From NCBI RefSeq assembly GCF_037094465.1, contig NZ_CP146609.1:2723501-2787500 (forward strand): 64,000 nt of DNA. Reading direction: 5' to 3'. The translations under genes were made by a program, and so were the position numbers. The notes under the pieces were generated by a model. The model worked only from the letters and a program-made list of their open reading frames with translations. It searched no databases and was not told where the DNA came from. Position 1 is the first letter of the stretch; each line of letters begins with the position of its first letter. This stretch comes from Pseudodesulfovibrio sp. 5S69. Lineage in GTDB: Bacteria; Desulfobacterota; Desulfovibrionia; Desulfovibrionales; Desulfovibrionaceae. This document shows positions 39,410-49,271 of the stretch, piece after piece.

Positions 39410-40522
39410 CTACTCTCCCATAACCTTGTCCTTGGCCTTCTTGAAGAAGCCCTTGGCCCGGTTCTTGAGTTTTCCGGCCTCGATCTCGGCGAACTCCTTG
39501 AGGAGTTCCTCCTGGCGGCTATTCAGCTTCGACGGCGTCTTCACGCGGATTTCCACAAGCAGGTCGCCGTTCTGGCTGGAGCCGAGATGGGGCAGGCCCA
39601 GGCCGCGCAGCCGGAAGACCTCGCCGGACTGGGTGCCGCTCGGGATGTCCAGGTTGACCGGCTCGTCCAAAGTGGGCACCTCCATGCGGTGCCCCAGGGC
39701 GGCCTCGACCATGGAGATCTCGCGGCTGATGATCAGGTTCTGCCCCTGGCGCTCGAAGGTGTCGTCCGGGGCGACCCGGATAACCACGTAGAGGTCGCCG
39801 GGAGGGCCGCCGTTGACGCCGGCTTCGCCCTCGCCGCGCAAGCGCAGGCGGGAATTGTTGTCCACGCCCGCCGGAATGCGGACGTTGAGGTCCTTGTCCT
39901 TGATGACCGTGCCGCGTCCCATGCAGGTGTCGCAGGGGTCGGTGATCAGCTTGCCCGCGCCCCGGCACTGGGGGCAGGTAGCGGAAATTCGGAAAAAGCC
40001 CTGGGACTGCTGGACGGTGCCGGACCCGCCGCACTGGGGGCAGGTCTGGGGCGAGGAACCGGGGGCCGCCCCGCTGCCGCCGCAGGCTTCACAGGAGGTC
40101 TCCACGGGGATCTTGATGCCCACCTCGGTGCCCTTGGCCGCATCCCTGAAGGATATCTCCAGGTTGTAGCGCAGGTCGGAACCGGCACGGGGGCGGTTGG
40201 ATCGCCCGGCCGAGGAAAAGCCGAAGACCTCGCCGAAGATGTCGCTGAAGGCTCCGAATATGTCCTCGTTGCTGGAGAAACCGGAAAATCCGTTGCCGTT
40301 CACGCCGTCGTGGCCGAACCGGTCGTAGGACTGGCGCTTCTCGCTGTTGCCCAAGACCTCGTAGGCCTCGGCGGCCTCCTTGAACTTGGACTCGGCGTCG
40401 GGATCATCCTGGTTGCGGTCCGGATGATACTTGAAGGCCAGCCGTCGATAGGCCGTCTTGATCTCGTCCTGGGTGGCGGTTCGCTCCACCTCCAGGATCT
40501 CATAATAATCACGTTTGGACAT
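39410..40522 (-). CDS. dnaJ: Chaperone DnaJ
   Basis: DnaJ delivers unfolded proteins to DnaK and stimulates its ATPase. The 370-residue protein has the J domain with HPD (FKYHPDRNQ), a Gly/Phe-rich region (about 75-110), four zinc-finger CxxCxGxG-type repeats ([32 protein letters not shown]), and the C-terminal substrate-binding domain. It lies 10 bases after rpoZ and 3 bases before moaC. The usual partners grpE and dnaK are not adjacent. Confidence 0.96.
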   Translation of the reverse strand: MSKRDYYEILEVERTATQDEIKTAYRRLAFKYHPDRNQDDPDAESKFKEAAEAYEVLGNSEKRQSYDRFGHDGVNGNGFSGFSSNEDIFGAFSDIFGEVFGFSSAGRSNRPRAGSDLRYNLEISFRDAAKGTEVGIKIPVETSCEACGGSGAAPGSSPQTCPQCGGSGTVQQSQGFFRISATCPQCRGAGKLITDPCDTCMGRGTVIKDKDLNVRIPAGVDNNSRLRLRGEGEAGVNGGPPGDLYVVIRVAPDDTFERQGQNLIISREISMVEAALGHRMEVPTLDEPVNLDIPSGTQSGEVFRLRGLGLPHLGSSQNGDLLVEIRVKTPSKLNSRQEELLKEFAEIEAGKLKNRAKGFFKKAKDKVMGE

Positions 40523-40532
40523 GGTCGATTAC

Positions 40533-40760
40533 TTAGGCATCCTCGGTTGCGGAAGAATGAAGGTGGAGGTCGTCGGAGGTGTCGGGGACGACCTTGCCGG
40601 CCGCGATCTCGCGCAGGGCGTTGACCACTTCCTTGTTCTTGGTGTCGACCAGGGGCTCGTACCCTTCACGGTACTGCTTGACCCTCTTGATGGCCATCTG
40701 GGTGATGAGAAAACGATTGCTCACTTTCGCCAGACAATCTTCTACGGTGATCCTTGCCAT
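40533..40760 (-). CDS. rpoZ: RNA polymerase omega subunit
   Basis: This 75-residue protein helps assemble RNA polymerase. Recognised by [20 protein letters not shown], the KRVKQ stretch and [22 protein letters not shown] precedes the start. It sits between the DUF4340 gene (33 bases upstream) and dnaJ (10 bases downstream). Confidence 0.95.
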   Translation of the reverse strand: MARITVEDCLAKVSNRFLITQMAIKRVKQYREGYEPLVDTKNKEVVNALREIAAGKVVPDTSDDLHLHSSATEDA

Positions 40761-40793
40761 GATATTCTCCTTGAGACTTCGTTTGAAGCGTCG

Positions 40794-42131
40794 TTATTCC
40801 GTCTTTCCCGGACCGCCGGGGAACATGCCCTGCAGGTCCTTGAGCAGCCGTGAGGAGACGGGATAATACATTCCGTCTCCGTTCTTCATCCAACACTGTC
40901 CCTGCGGCAGTTTCGGGTCCGCGTAGAAGGTCACTGCCTTCAATTCGTCCCCTTCGCCGTCCAGCAGGCGGCAATGCATGAGCTCCACAGCAGTGGCGGC
41001 CAGGTTGTTCAGGGGCAACGCCTCAAACTGTAACTCAGTAAATCGCCAGAGCGCCATGTCAATGCCGGGGATGTTTTTTTCCCCGCCTTCCACGCGCCAG
41101 CCGGTGTTTTCGCGGCGGACCACGTACCGCCGGTCCCCGTTGACGATGACGATGACGGCCACCTGGCTGATGTCCAGGGTGAACACGTTCCGCCCCTGGA
41201 CGTCGAAGGCGCTCTTGACCAGTTGGCTGACGCTCTCCGCATCGAGCAGGAACGGCACCGTCAGCCAGGAAGAGCGGCCGAAATAATGTTTGGGGTCGTC
41301 CTCGATGGTGAAGAACTCCACCGTGGACGGCTCCTTGTCCTTCCCGGCCCAGACCTTGATGGTCAGGGCCGCCATGCCCCTTTCCGGCTCCGCGGGCTCC
41401 AGTATCAGCTTGCCCGCCCGCAGCAGGGCCAGGGCGTGCAGATAGAGCTTCAACTCGGAACCGGACGCCTCCTTGTCCTTGAGATAGCCGGGCAGGACAA
41501 AGGTGAACCCGTTCGCCCCCCGCTTGACCAGCCAGCTTGATCCGAACGGCTGGACGAGCTGCACCTGATAGACCTGCTCTTCGTCGAAACGAAAGACCTT
41601 GGTATCAAGGAAATGGACGGCGGGCCGGGCAACCTGTCCGAAGACCTCGTCCCCGAACTCATACGCCCGGTTCGGCGTCTCCGAATTCCAGCCGTAGGTC
41701 TTGCCCGATTCGCCTTGGGAGAACCGGATGCGCAGGGGCGCAATGCCCTCGTCCTTGAACTGGACGACGAGCATCAGCCCGGGGTCGGCCAGGCCATGTT
41801 CCTCGAGCAGGGCCGACTCGTTCCCCTGGAAGGAAAGCAGCGGGACCAGGTCCGACAGCCGGTTGAGGTAATCCCTGACCCTGTCGCCCAAGGCACCGGC
41901 CGAAACGGTCGAGGACTCGTCCGCAACCCGCGTCTCCCAATTCCTGTCGTCGGCGACGAGGGTGTACGTCTCCCCGTCCCCCTGGACGCTCACGGACTTG
42001 ACCTTGTCCAGGGAATGTGACAGCCAGCGGGACGCCGCGACCTGCTCTTCCATGCCGGTTCGGTACCAGTACGCGCCACCGGCCAGGGCGGCCGCGAGCA
42101 CGATGAGGACAAGGAACAATAGCCGTCTCAA
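40794..42131 (-). CDS. DUF4340 domain protein, membrane-anchored
   Basis: The protein has a short basic start (MRRLLF), one hydrophobic helix (about 3-20) and a long periplasmic region made of repeated beta-rich DUF4340-type units (VSVQGDGETYTLVADDRNWET; GANGFTFVLPG; DRRYVVRRENTGWRVEGG). It has 445 residues. Such proteins often accompany GldF/GldG-type ABC transporters, but none is nearby. The TTG start at 42131 is inferred because GGAGG lies 9 bases upstream and no ATG is suitably placed; the open frame continues upstream through the divergent promoter region. It leads the rpoZ-dnaJ-moaC run. Function unknown. Confidence 0.8.
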   Translation of the reverse strand: MRRLLFLVLIVLAAALAGGAYWYRTGMEEQVAASRWLSHSLDKVKSVSVQGDGETYTLVADDRNWETRVADESSTVSAGALGDRVRDYLNRLSDLVPLLSFQGNESALLEEHGLADPGLMLVVQFKDEGIAPLRIRFSQGESGKTYGWNSETPNRAYEFGDEVFGQVARPAVHFLDTKVFRFDEEQVYQVQLVQPFGSSWLVKRGANGFTFVLPGYLKDKEASGSELKLYLHALALLRAGKLILEPAEPERGMAALTIKVWAGKDKEPSTVEFFTIEDDPKHYFGRSSWLTVPFLLDAESVSQLVKSAFDVQGRNVFTLDISQVAVIVIVNGDRRYVVRRENTGWRVEGGEKNIPGIDMALWRFTELQFEALPLNNLAATAVELMHCRLLDGEGDELKAVTFYADPKLPQGQCWMKNGDGMYYPVSSRLLKDLQGMFPGGPGKTE

Positions 42132-42297
42132 AACAGGCAGCCTCCGGGGGAACCTGGTTTTGGTCGCGAACGGGCGATTCCGACCATGACGCGAAAGCTT
42201 GTAAAGCTGCCCCAAAGGGGCTTGCAAGTCAAGCAGGAATACTCTATCTGCCTGACCTGGTCCGCCCTGCATAGCAAATAGAACGGGAGAAAGACAG

Positions 42298-43047
42298 ATG
42301 GCCTCATGGGGCAAACTCACCTTTGCACAGAAAAAGTGCGTCACCGCCACGGGAAAGCTCATGCAGCGGACCGAAATGGTCTCCAGGGGCGCCCGCATCG
42401 GCCTGGCCATCTCCGGCGGAGTGGACAGCTTTCTCATGCTCAAGGTCATGACCATCCGGCAGGCGATCATGCCCTTCCCGGTGGAGCTCATGGCCCTGCA
42501 CGTCAACCCCGGTTTCGACCCCGCCTCCCATGAGCCGCTGGTCCGATGGTGCGCCGACAACGGGCTGGCCGCGCACGTCGAGCTGACCGACTTCGGTCCC
42601 CGCGCCCACACGGAGGAGAACCGCAAGAACTCGCCGTGCTTCTGGTGCGCCATGCAGCGCAGAAAAAGGCTGTTCGAACTGTGCCGCGACTACAACCTGA
42701 CTCACCTTGCCTTCGGACACAACGCCGACGACAACGTGGTCACCTTCTTCATGAACGTAGTCCAGAACGGACGGGCCGATGGACTGTCGGCCAACGAGCC
42801 GTTCTTCGGCGGCAAGCTCAACGTCATCCGGCCGACCATGCTCCTGGACAAGAAAACGGTCATCAAGGCGGCCTCCCAATGGGAGCTGCCCATCTGGGAA
42901 AACGTCTGTCCGTCAAACGGTTACACCAAGCGGGACGAAATCCACGAATGGCTGCGGACCATGTGGCGGAAGGACAAACGTATAAAAAACAACATCTTCA
43001 ACGCCATAACCCGGCAACAAGTCGACTTGACAAGCAAAAAAGTCTAG
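42298..43047 (+). CDS. TtcA-like tRNA thiolation / PP-loop ATPase
   Basis: A 249-residue adenosine nucleotide alpha-hydrolase of the TtcA/TilS superfamily. The PP-loop is SGGVDS (about 40-45). An FeS-type CxxC motif is present (CFWCAMQRRK near residue 118) and a later cysteine in CPSNGYTKRDE, the three-cysteine set typical of TtcA, which makes 2-thiocytidine in tRNA. TtcA itself usually reads SGGKDS, so this may be a paralogue with another substrate. The start at 42298 is preceded by GGGAGAAAG. It is divergent from the DUF4340 gene. Confidence 0.82.
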   Translation: MASWGKLTFAQKKCVTATGKLMQRTEMVSRGARIGLAISGGVDSFLMLKVMTIRQAIMPFPVELMALHVNPGFDPASHEPLVRWCADNGLAAHVELTDFGPRAHTEENRKNSPCFWCAMQRRKRLFELCRDYNLTHLAFGHNADDNVVTFFMNVVQNGRADGLSANEPFFGGKLNVIRPTMLLDKKTVIKAASQWELPIWENVCPSNGYTKRDEIHEWLRTMWRKDKRIKNNIFNAITRQQVDLTSKKV

Positions 43048-43109
43048 ACTAAAAGTACTCAAAGCTCGCATCAGGCTGCCCAACAAACTTGTAACATCCT
43101 GGAAAGGTA

Positions 43110-44015
43110 ATGCTTTTCCGAAAATATCATATAGTTGTCTTCAAAGACAAACAGGGGTCGTGCAAGAAATTCCAGCTCCGAGGCTGGTTTATCGTATTCC
43201 TTTTCCTCATGACCGTGTCCATGGCTGCGGGCAACGTCATCCTTTGGAAGAAGTATGCCGAGCACTCCCGCATCGAACAGGGCCTGAACATCGCGGAGAA
43301 GACCGTCCAGGAGCAGAAGACCCAGCTTTTGAGTCTCTCCCAGAAGATCACCTCCCTGCAGGGCAATCTGAACCGCATCCGCGACTTCGACTCCAAGCTG
43401 CGGGTCATGATCAACCTGGACCAGGACGGCAGCCAGGCCGCAGCCCCCAAGGGCGGGCCCGCCAACGAAAATTTCTCCAAGGGGTATCTGCCCCTCTACC
43501 GCCAGGAACTGCTCGCCCGCAAGATGCATGAGTTCCTGCGCCAGTTGAACGTGGAGGCGCGCCTCGAAGAGGTCCGTCAGCAGGAGATCATGCACACCCT
43601 GCGTTCCAACCAGAACATCCTCGAAGCCACCCCGTCCATCTGGCCCACGTCCGGCTGGGTGACCTCCGGCTTCGCCTGGCGCACCTCGCCCTTCACCGGC
43701 AAGCGCGAATTCCACAAGGGACTCGACATTTCCGCCCCCAGGGGCACCCCGGTATACGCCCCGGCACGAGGCTCCGTAACCTTTGCCGGACGCGACAGCT
43801 CCTACGGCCTTTCCATCCGCCTGAAACACAACGCCAGCCTGACCACCCGATTCGCGCACCTCAACCGCATCGCCATCAAGAGCGGTCAGGAGGTCACCCG
43901 CGGCGAGTTGATCGGCTACGTCGGCAATACGGGTCGTTCCACCGGCCCCCACCTCCACTACGAGGTCCGCCTGAACGGCGTACCGGTGAACCCCAAGCGG
44001 TACATCCTCAACTAA
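43110..44015 (+). CDS. M23 family metallopeptidase (LytM-type, membrane-anchored)
   Basis: A 301-residue cell-wall hydrolase or hydrolase regulator. There is one membrane helix at about 25-47, then a coiled-coil stretch (about 55-100), then a peptidase domain. The LytM zinc ligands are present: His and Asp in FHKGLDISA, and HLHYE. The catalytic His is in RFAHLN. Since all metal ligands remain, it is probably an active endopeptidase that opens peptidoglycan. It stands alone, with a strong terminator downstream, just before the flagellar operon. Confidence 0.92.
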   Translation: MLFRKYHIVVFKDKQGSCKKFQLRGWFIVFLFLMTVSMAAGNVILWKKYAEHSRIEQGLNIAEKTVQEQKTQLLSLSQKITSLQGNLNRIRDFDSKLRVMINLDQDGSQAAAPKGGPANENFSKGYLPLYRQELLARKMHEFLRQLNVEARLEEVRQQEIMHTLRSNQNILEATPSIWPTSGWVTSGFAWRTSPFTGKREFHKGLDISAPRGTPVYAPARGSVTFAGRDSSYGLSIRLKHNASLTTRFAHLNRIAIKSGQEVTRGELIGYVGNTGRSTGPHLHYEVRLNGVPVNPKRYILN

Positions 44016-44040
44016 CCAGGCCCCGATCCGTGAATACTCC

Positions 44041-44083
44041 AGGCCCTTTTGGAATGCGACGTTCCAGAAGGGCCTGTCTTTTT
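44041..44083 (+). terminator. Terminator between the M23 peptidase and the flagellar operon
   Basis: Fourteen-base arms AGGCCCTTTTGGAA and TTCCAGAAGGGCCT, with one mismatch, are followed by GTCTTTTT. It isolates the flagellar run, so fliR must have its own promoter in the next 55 bases. Confidence 0.88.
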
Positions 44084-44109
44084 CGGTACGCGCCGGATGA
44101 CGGCCTCGT

Positions 44110-44125
44110 TGGTTCAGGTTTTGCA
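44110..44125 (+). promoter_or_regulatory. Candidate sigma-54 promoter for the flagellar operon
   Basis: TGG at 44110-44112 and TTGCA at 44121-44125 have the exact -24/-12 spacing (10 bases between the GG and the GC). It lies in the only gap between the upstream terminator and fliR. The predicted start would be about 44136, next to the ATG at 44137, so the mRNA would be leaderless. That weakens the call. Confidence 0.4.
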
Positions 44126-44136
44126 ATGAGCGAATA

Positions 44137-44925
44137 ATGGAGATTTTCGGTTTCACCCCGAGCGACATGCTCAGCTATTTCCTGACACTGTTCCGCCTCA
44201 GTGTCGTGCTCTTCCTGCTGCCGTTTTTCGGGGGACAAACCATCCCCAGGATAGTCAAGGGCGCCTTGGTGCTGGTTTTGTCCATGGCGTTCTGGCCACA
44301 GCTTTCCTTCCCTGCGTCGATGATGCCCACGGGATGGAACATCGTCATCATGTTCATCGGCGAACTGCTCCTCGGCCTGATCCTCGGCATGCTCGTCAAT
44401 TTTCTGTTCGCCGCCGTCCAACTGGGCGGCCAGATCATCGGTTTCCAGATGGGGTTCGCCATGGTCAACGTGGTCGATCCGATCACCGGCACCAGCAACG
44501 CGGTCTCGGCCCATTTCCTGTATATGTGCACCATGTTGACCTTCCTGGTCCTCAACGGTCACCTCTACCTGCTCAAGGCCGTGGGCATGACCTTCCAATA
44601 CATCCCGCCGGGCACCCTGCTGCTCCAGCCCGAGCTGGCCAACGACATCTTTCATTTCTCGAATCTGATGTTCACCCTGGCCATCAAGATCGCGGCCCCG
44701 GTCATGGCCGCGCTGTTCCTGGTGGACCTCTCTCTGGCACTCATCTCCCGGGCCGCGCCCCAGATGCACGTGCTCATCCTCGGTTTCCCCATCAAGATCA
44801 CCGTGGGCTTCTTCTTCCTCAGTTTCATCTTCTCCATCATGGTCCTGTACGTGGGCGACTTCCTGGGCGGGCTGAACAACATGTATGAAAACGTCATGAA
44901 GTTCGGAACTTCGGTTATTCCGTAG
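44137..44925 (+). CDS. fliR: Flagellar export gate protein FliR
   Basis: FliR forms, with FliP and FliQ, the membrane gate of the flagellar type III export apparatus. The 262-residue protein is almost wholly hydrophobic, with about six helices. Typical segments are LFRLSVVLFLLPFFGG near the N-terminus, GFQMGFAMVNVVDP in the middle and RAAPQMHVLILGFPIKI before the last helices. The ribosome site is weak (GAG at about 44128). flhB follows 8 bases later. Confidence 0.95.
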   Translation: MEIFGFTPSDMLSYFLTLFRLSVVLFLLPFFGGQTIPRIVKGALVLVLSMAFWPQLSFPASMMPTGWNIVIMFIGELLLGLILGMLVNFLFAAVQLGGQIIGFQMGFAMVNVVDPITGTSNAVSAHFLYMCTMLTFLVLNGHLYLLKAVGMTFQYIPPGTLLLQPELANDIFHFSNLMFTLAIKIAAPVMAALFLVDLSLALISRAAPQMHVLILGFPIKITVGFFFLSFIFSIMVLYVGDFLGGLNNMYENVMKFGTSVIP

Positions 44926-44933
44926 GAGATGCC

Positions 44934-46004
44934 ATGATCGGCCAGGATGATCCGAGTAAAACAGAAAGAGCCACCGAAAAACGGCGCAAGAAACAGCGCG
45001 ACGAGGGCAACGTCGCCAAGGGGCAGGAGCTCCCCAAGGTCATGAGCCTGCTCTCCGGGGTTCTGGTCCTGCGCTTCATGATCGGCTTCTACAACGACCA
45101 GTTCACCGAAATCTACCGCTGGACCTTCCTTGAGGCCATCAACTTCCAGGTGGACAAGCCCATGGCCTACGCGCTGTTCACCTGGGGAATCCAGAAGATG
45201 GCCCTGCTGGTGGTGCCGTTCATGCTGGTCATCGCCTTCGTGGCCTTCATCTCCATGCGGTTGCAGGTCGGCCCCCTGTGGACCACCAAACCGCTGGAAC
45301 CGAAGTTCAGCAAGCTCTTCAACATCATGGGCGGCATCAAGAAGCTCATGCTCAGCCCGGATGCCCTGCTCAAGCTGGCCAAGAGCCTGCTCCAGGCCAT
45401 GGCCGTGGCCATCGCACCGTACATCGTCCTGAGGCAGGAACTGCCCAATCTGCTTCCCCTTTTCCACGCCAACGTCCAGGGCATCATCGCCTTCATCCTC
45501 ACCGTGGGCTACAAGATGGTCTGCTACGCGCTGGTTCCCATGTTCATCATCGCCATTGCCGACCTCTTCTACGAGCGCTGGAACTACGAAGAACAGATCA
45601 AGATGACCAAGGACGAGATCAAGGACGAGCGCAAACAGGCCGAGGGTGATCCCAAGGTCAAGCAGCAACAGCGGCAGAAAATGATGGAAGTCATGGCCTC
45701 CCGCATGTTCCAGGACATCCCCAAGGCAGACGTGGTCATCACCAACCCGACCCACTACGCCATTGCCTTGCAGTACGACCCGCTCAAGGCCCCCGCCCCC
45801 CTGGTCCTGGCCAAAGGCGTGAACAAGGTTGCCGAACGAATCAAGGAAGTTGCGCGGGAAAATTCCATCCCCATCGAAGAAAACAAACCCTTGGCACAGG
45901 CTTTGTATAAACAGGTGGAGATCGGAGAAACCATCCCGGAGGAACTGTTTCAGGCCGTGGCCGCTATTCTGGCAAAGCTAGAGAAATTCAAGCGCCGCAG
46001 GTAG
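44934..46004 (+). CDS. flhB: Flagellar export switch protein FlhB
   Basis: FlhB switches export from rod and hook to filament substrates. The 356-residue protein starts with the charged SKTERATEKRRKKQRDEGNVAKG segment, has four membrane helices (about 35-215), and a cytoplasmic domain with the autocleavage motif NPTH (VVITNPTHYAIAL). The cleavage motif is intact. TAGGAG overlaps the end of fliR. Confidence 0.96.
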   Translation: MIGQDDPSKTERATEKRRKKQRDEGNVAKGQELPKVMSLLSGVLVLRFMIGFYNDQFTEIYRWTFLEAINFQVDKPMAYALFTWGIQKMALLVVPFMLVIAFVAFISMRLQVGPLWTTKPLEPKFSKLFNIMGGIKKLMLSPDALLKLAKSLLQAMAVAIAPYIVLRQELPNLLPLFHANVQGIIAFILTVGYKMVCYALVPMFIIAIADLFYERWNYEEQIKMTKDEIKDERKQAEGDPKVKQQQRQKMMEVMASRMFQDIPKADVVITNPTHYAIALQYDPLKAPAPLVLAKGVNKVAERIKEVARENSIPIEENKPLAQALYKQVEIGETIPEELFQAVAAILAKLEKFKRRR

Positions 46005-46065
46005 TTGCACAGCCTGACCCCCTCTCCGGAACCCACAGAGCAACCGTCCGAGAGGTGTCAAAAAC

Positions 46066-48165
46066 ATGGCCCAGCCTTCCGCCAAGACCACAATCCCGAA
46101 AGTAGACTACACCAAGTTCGCTAAACAGGGCGACATCCTCCTCGCTGGCGGCGTGGTGGTCATCCTCTTCGTGATGCTCATTCCCCTGCCCACTCCGTTC
46201 ATCGACTTCATGCTCTCGGTCTCCATCTCGCTCGGGCTGGTCATCCTGGTCACATCCATGTTCATGATCTCGCCGCTCGAATTCTCGATCTTCCCGTCGT
46301 TGCTGCTGGTCACCACCCTGCTCCGCCTGGCCCTGAACGTGGCCACCACCCGCGCCATCCTGCTGCACGGCGACGAGGGCACCTCGGCCGCGGGCTCGGT
46401 CATCCAGAGTTTCGGCGAGTTCGTCGTCGGAGGCAATTACGTCATCGGCATCGTCATCTTCATGATCCTGTTCATCCTCAACAAGACCGTCATCGTCACC
46501 GGTACCACCCGTATCGCCGAGGTCGCCGCCCGCTTTACCCTGGACGCCATGCCCGGCAAGCAGATGGCCATCGAGGCGGACTTGAACGCCGGACTCATCG
46601 ATGAGGAGCAGGCCACCAAACAGCGAGAGAACCTGCGCCGCGAGGCCGACTTCTACGGCGCCATGGACGGTGCGGGAAAATTCGTCTCCGGAGACGTCAA
46701 GGCTGGCCTGATGATCACGGCCATCAACATCATCGGCGGCTTCCTCATCGGTGTGCTGCAAAAGAACATGCCGTGGATGGACGCGGCCCAGACCTACACC
46801 CTGCTGACCATCGGCGACGGCCTGGTGGCCACCATCCCCTCGCTGATCATCTCCACCTCGGCGGGCATCATCGTCTCCCGCGCGGCCGCCGAGGCCAAAA
46901 TGGGCGAGGAATTCATCGGTCAGCTCTCCTTCCACCACAGGGCGCTCAAGCTCGTCTCCGGCATCCTGGTCATCTTCGGGATTGTTCCGGGCATGCCGAC
47001 CATTCCGTTCCTGACCCTGGCCGTCATCGTCTTCACCGTGGGCCAAATTTCTTCCAAGCAGCAGGAAAACCTGACCATAGAGCAGGAGGAGAAGGAACAT
47101 AACCAGCCCTCCACCCTGGACACCCCGGAGGAGGTCCAGGCCCTGCTCCCGCTCGACCAACTGGAACTGGAGGTCGGCTACGGGCTCATCCCCCTGGTGG
47201 ACGAGGAACAGAGCGGCAACCTGTTGTCGCGCATCCGTTCCATCCGCCGCCAGTTCGCCCTGGACATGGGCGTGGTCGTCCCGTCCCTGCACCTGCGCGA
47301 CAACCTCCAGCTCAAGCCGGGCGAATACCGCGTGCTCATCAAGGGCAACCCTGTGGCCAGCGCCGAGTTGCTTATCGACCACTACCTGGCCATGGACCCC
47401 GGCGACGCCAAGCACCGCATCGAGGGCGTGGAGACCGTGGAGCCCGCCTTCAACCTCCCGGCCGTGTGGATTCCCGAGGCCCAGAAGGAGGAGGCCATGC
47501 TGGCGGGCTATACCGTGGTCGACCCGTCCACGGTTATCGCCACCCACCTGACCGAGGTATTCCGGCGCAACCTGCACGAATTCCTCGGCCGCCAGGAGAC
47601 CCAGGAACTGCTCGACAACCTGTCCAAGCGCGCGCCCAAAGCCGTGGAGTCCCTGGTGCCCGCCGTGCTCAGCCTCGGCGGCGTGCAGAAAGTTCTCCAG
47701 GGGCTGGTCCAGGAGAACGTGTCCATCCGCGACCTGCTGACCATCGTGGAGACCCTGGCCGACTACGGCACGGCCACCCAGGATCCGAACCAGCTTACGG
47801 AATACGTCCGGGCCCGCATGGGCCGGACCATCGTCAAGCCGTATCTCGGGGACAACGGGGTGCTGCCCATCATCACCCTGAACCCGCAGATCGACGAGAT
47901 CCTGAACAGTGCCATGCGACCGGCCGAACAAGGCGGCTACCTGGCCCTGGAACCGGGTGTGGCCCAACAGATCATCCAAGCCATCAACCGCTCTACCGAG
48001 GACGCCATGGTAGCCGACGGCCAGCCCATCCTGCTGGTCACCCCGCAGCTTCGGTCGCAGTTGGCCCAACTCCTGACCCGGTTCATCCCGACCCTGCCGG
48101 TCATCTCCCAGGCCGAGATTCCGGCGGATGTCAAAATTCAGTCGGCCGCAACCGTCGAACTCTAG
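46066..48165 (+). CDS. flhA: Flagellar export protein FlhA
   Basis: FlhA is the nonameric core of the flagellar export machine. The 699-residue protein has about eight helices (up to about 320) with the conserved FHIPEP-type signature region (RLALNVATTRAIL and FTLDAMPGKQMAIEADLNAGLID). A large cytoplasmic domain (350-699) receives chaperone-substrate complexes. It lies 61 bases after flhB and 9 bases before flhF. Confidence 0.97.
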   Translation: MAQPSAKTTIPKVDYTKFAKQGDILLAGGVVVILFVMLIPLPTPFIDFMLSVSISLGLVILVTSMFMISPLEFSIFPSLLLVTTLLRLALNVATTRAILLHGDEGTSAAGSVIQSFGEFVVGGNYVIGIVIFMILFILNKTVIVTGTTRIAEVAARFTLDAMPGKQMAIEADLNAGLIDEEQATKQRENLRREADFYGAMDGAGKFVSGDVKAGLMITAINIIGGFLIGVLQKNMPWMDAAQTYTLLTIGDGLVATIPSLIISTSAGIIVSRAAAEAKMGEEFIGQLSFHHRALKLVSGILVIFGIVPGMPTIPFLTLAVIVFTVGQISSKQQENLTIEQEEKEHNQPSTLDTPEEVQALLPLDQLELEVGYGLIPLVDEEQSGNLLSRIRSIRRQFALDMGVVVPSLHLRDNLQLKPGEYRVLIKGNPVASAELLIDHYLAMDPGDAKHRIEGVETVEPAFNLPAVWIPEAQKEEAMLAGYTVVDPSTVIATHLTEVFRRNLHEFLGRQETQELLDNLSKRAPKAVESLVPAVLSLGGVQKVLQGLVQENVSIRDLLTIVETLADYGTATQDPNQLTEYVRARMGRTIVKPYLGDNGVLPIITLNPQIDEILNSAMRPAEQGGYLALEPGVAQQIIQAINRSTEDAMVADGQPILLVTPQLRSQLAQLLTRFIPTLPVISQAEIPADVKIQSAATVEL

Positions 48166-48174
48166 GACCAGATT

Positions 48175-49254
48175 ATGAGAATGAAGACTTACCGGGCCGC
48201 GACCTCCACGGCCGCATTCGCCAAAGTCAAATCCGAACTCGGCGACGAGGCCGTGATCCTGTCCAACAAGACCGTCACGGAAAACGGCTGCAAATGCTGC
48301 GAAATCGTGGCCGCGGTGGAGACTCAACCGGCCGGGCCGGCCCGCTCCCGCCGCGACACCAAGGATGGCGTGGTCGACGCAGCCCTACAGGATTCGGTGG
48401 GCTGGCAGCGCGAATGGAGCCAGATCAAGGGGCAGATCATGGCCCTGATGAAGCCGCAGATGGACCCTGCACGGCTCACTCCCAAGCAGCGCGTGGCCTT
48501 GGAATATCTGGAGCGAGAGGATGTGGACGAACGCGTCCTGACCCACGTGTACTGCACCATGCGCGAGACCGAGGACTGCCCGGTCATGACCGCCCTGGAC
48601 CCGTTGCTCAAAGCCACCCCGTTCAAGGCCGGCACCTGGACCAACACCTTTCACGCCTTTGCCGGGCCCGGCGGCGCCGGTAAGACTTCGAGCCTGGTGC
48701 GCCTGGCCCTGCGCATGAAGAAGGAACAGCCCGGCATGCGGCTGTGCCTGGCAACGGCCGACGGCGGCCGGGGCAAGGGCCGCCTGGTCCTCAAGCACTA
48801 CGCCGAACTGAGCGGCCTGGCCTTCCGCGAAATCATCACCAAAGAGGATTTCGCCCTGCTCCGGGACGACGCCCGGCAGTTCGACATGATTCTCATCGAC
48901 CTGCCCGGATTGTCCGGCCGAACCACCCTCGAGGAGTGGTCATTGCTCTACGGCTTGTCCGACTGCCCGGACCTGTCCATCCACCTGGTCATGAACCCCT
49001 ATTACAGCAAGGGGCAGTTCGAACGGTTCATGGACAAATACAAAAGTGAACAACTAGCCAGCGTTATCTGGACGAAACTCGATGAAGCCTGTACATTCGG
49101 GGCAATATTGAACACGGCCTTCGCCGGCGGACTGCCGGTGTCCGCCCTTTCGTACGGTCCCGGCCTGAAAAACAGCATCAGCCCGGCCTCGGAAGAGATG
49201 ATCTGGCGGCTGATGTTCATGCGCAGGCTGCCCGACGGCAACACGCAACCCTAA
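48175..49254 (+). CDS. flhF: Flagellar SRP-like GTPase FlhF
   Basis: FlhF sets the place of flagellar assembly at the pole. The 359-residue protein has an N-terminal B domain (MKTYRAATSTAAFAKVKSELGDEAVILSNK), a middle N domain and an SRP-type GTPase domain with GPGGAGKTSSLVRLA (G1), DLPGLSGR (G3 region) and TKLDEAC (G4). A TAGGA site lies about 7 bases before the ATG. flhG follows 17 bases later, the usual pairing. Confidence 0.95.
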   Translation: MRMKTYRAATSTAAFAKVKSELGDEAVILSNKTVTENGCKCCEIVAAVETQPAGPARSRRDTKDGVVDAALQDSVGWQREWSQIKGQIMALMKPQMDPARLTPKQRVALEYLEREDVDERVLTHVYCTMRETEDCPVMTALDPLLKATPFKAGTWTNTFHAFAGPGGAGKTSSLVRLALRMKKEQPGMRLCLATADGGRGKGRLVLKHYAELSGLAFREIITKEDFALLRDDARQFDMILIDLPGLSGRTTLEEWSLLYGLSDCPDLSIHLVMNPYYSKGQFERFMDKYKSEQLASVIWTKLDEACTFGAILNTAFAGGLPVSALSYGPGLKNSISPASEEMIWRLMFMRRLPDGNTQP

Positions 49255-49271
49255 GGAGCGCGACACACGCT

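Noticed and set aside
41009..41242. Many short arginine- or serine-rich frames inside known genes.
   Set aside because: They are out-of-frame readings of GC-rich codons and have no ribosome sites or recognisable folds.
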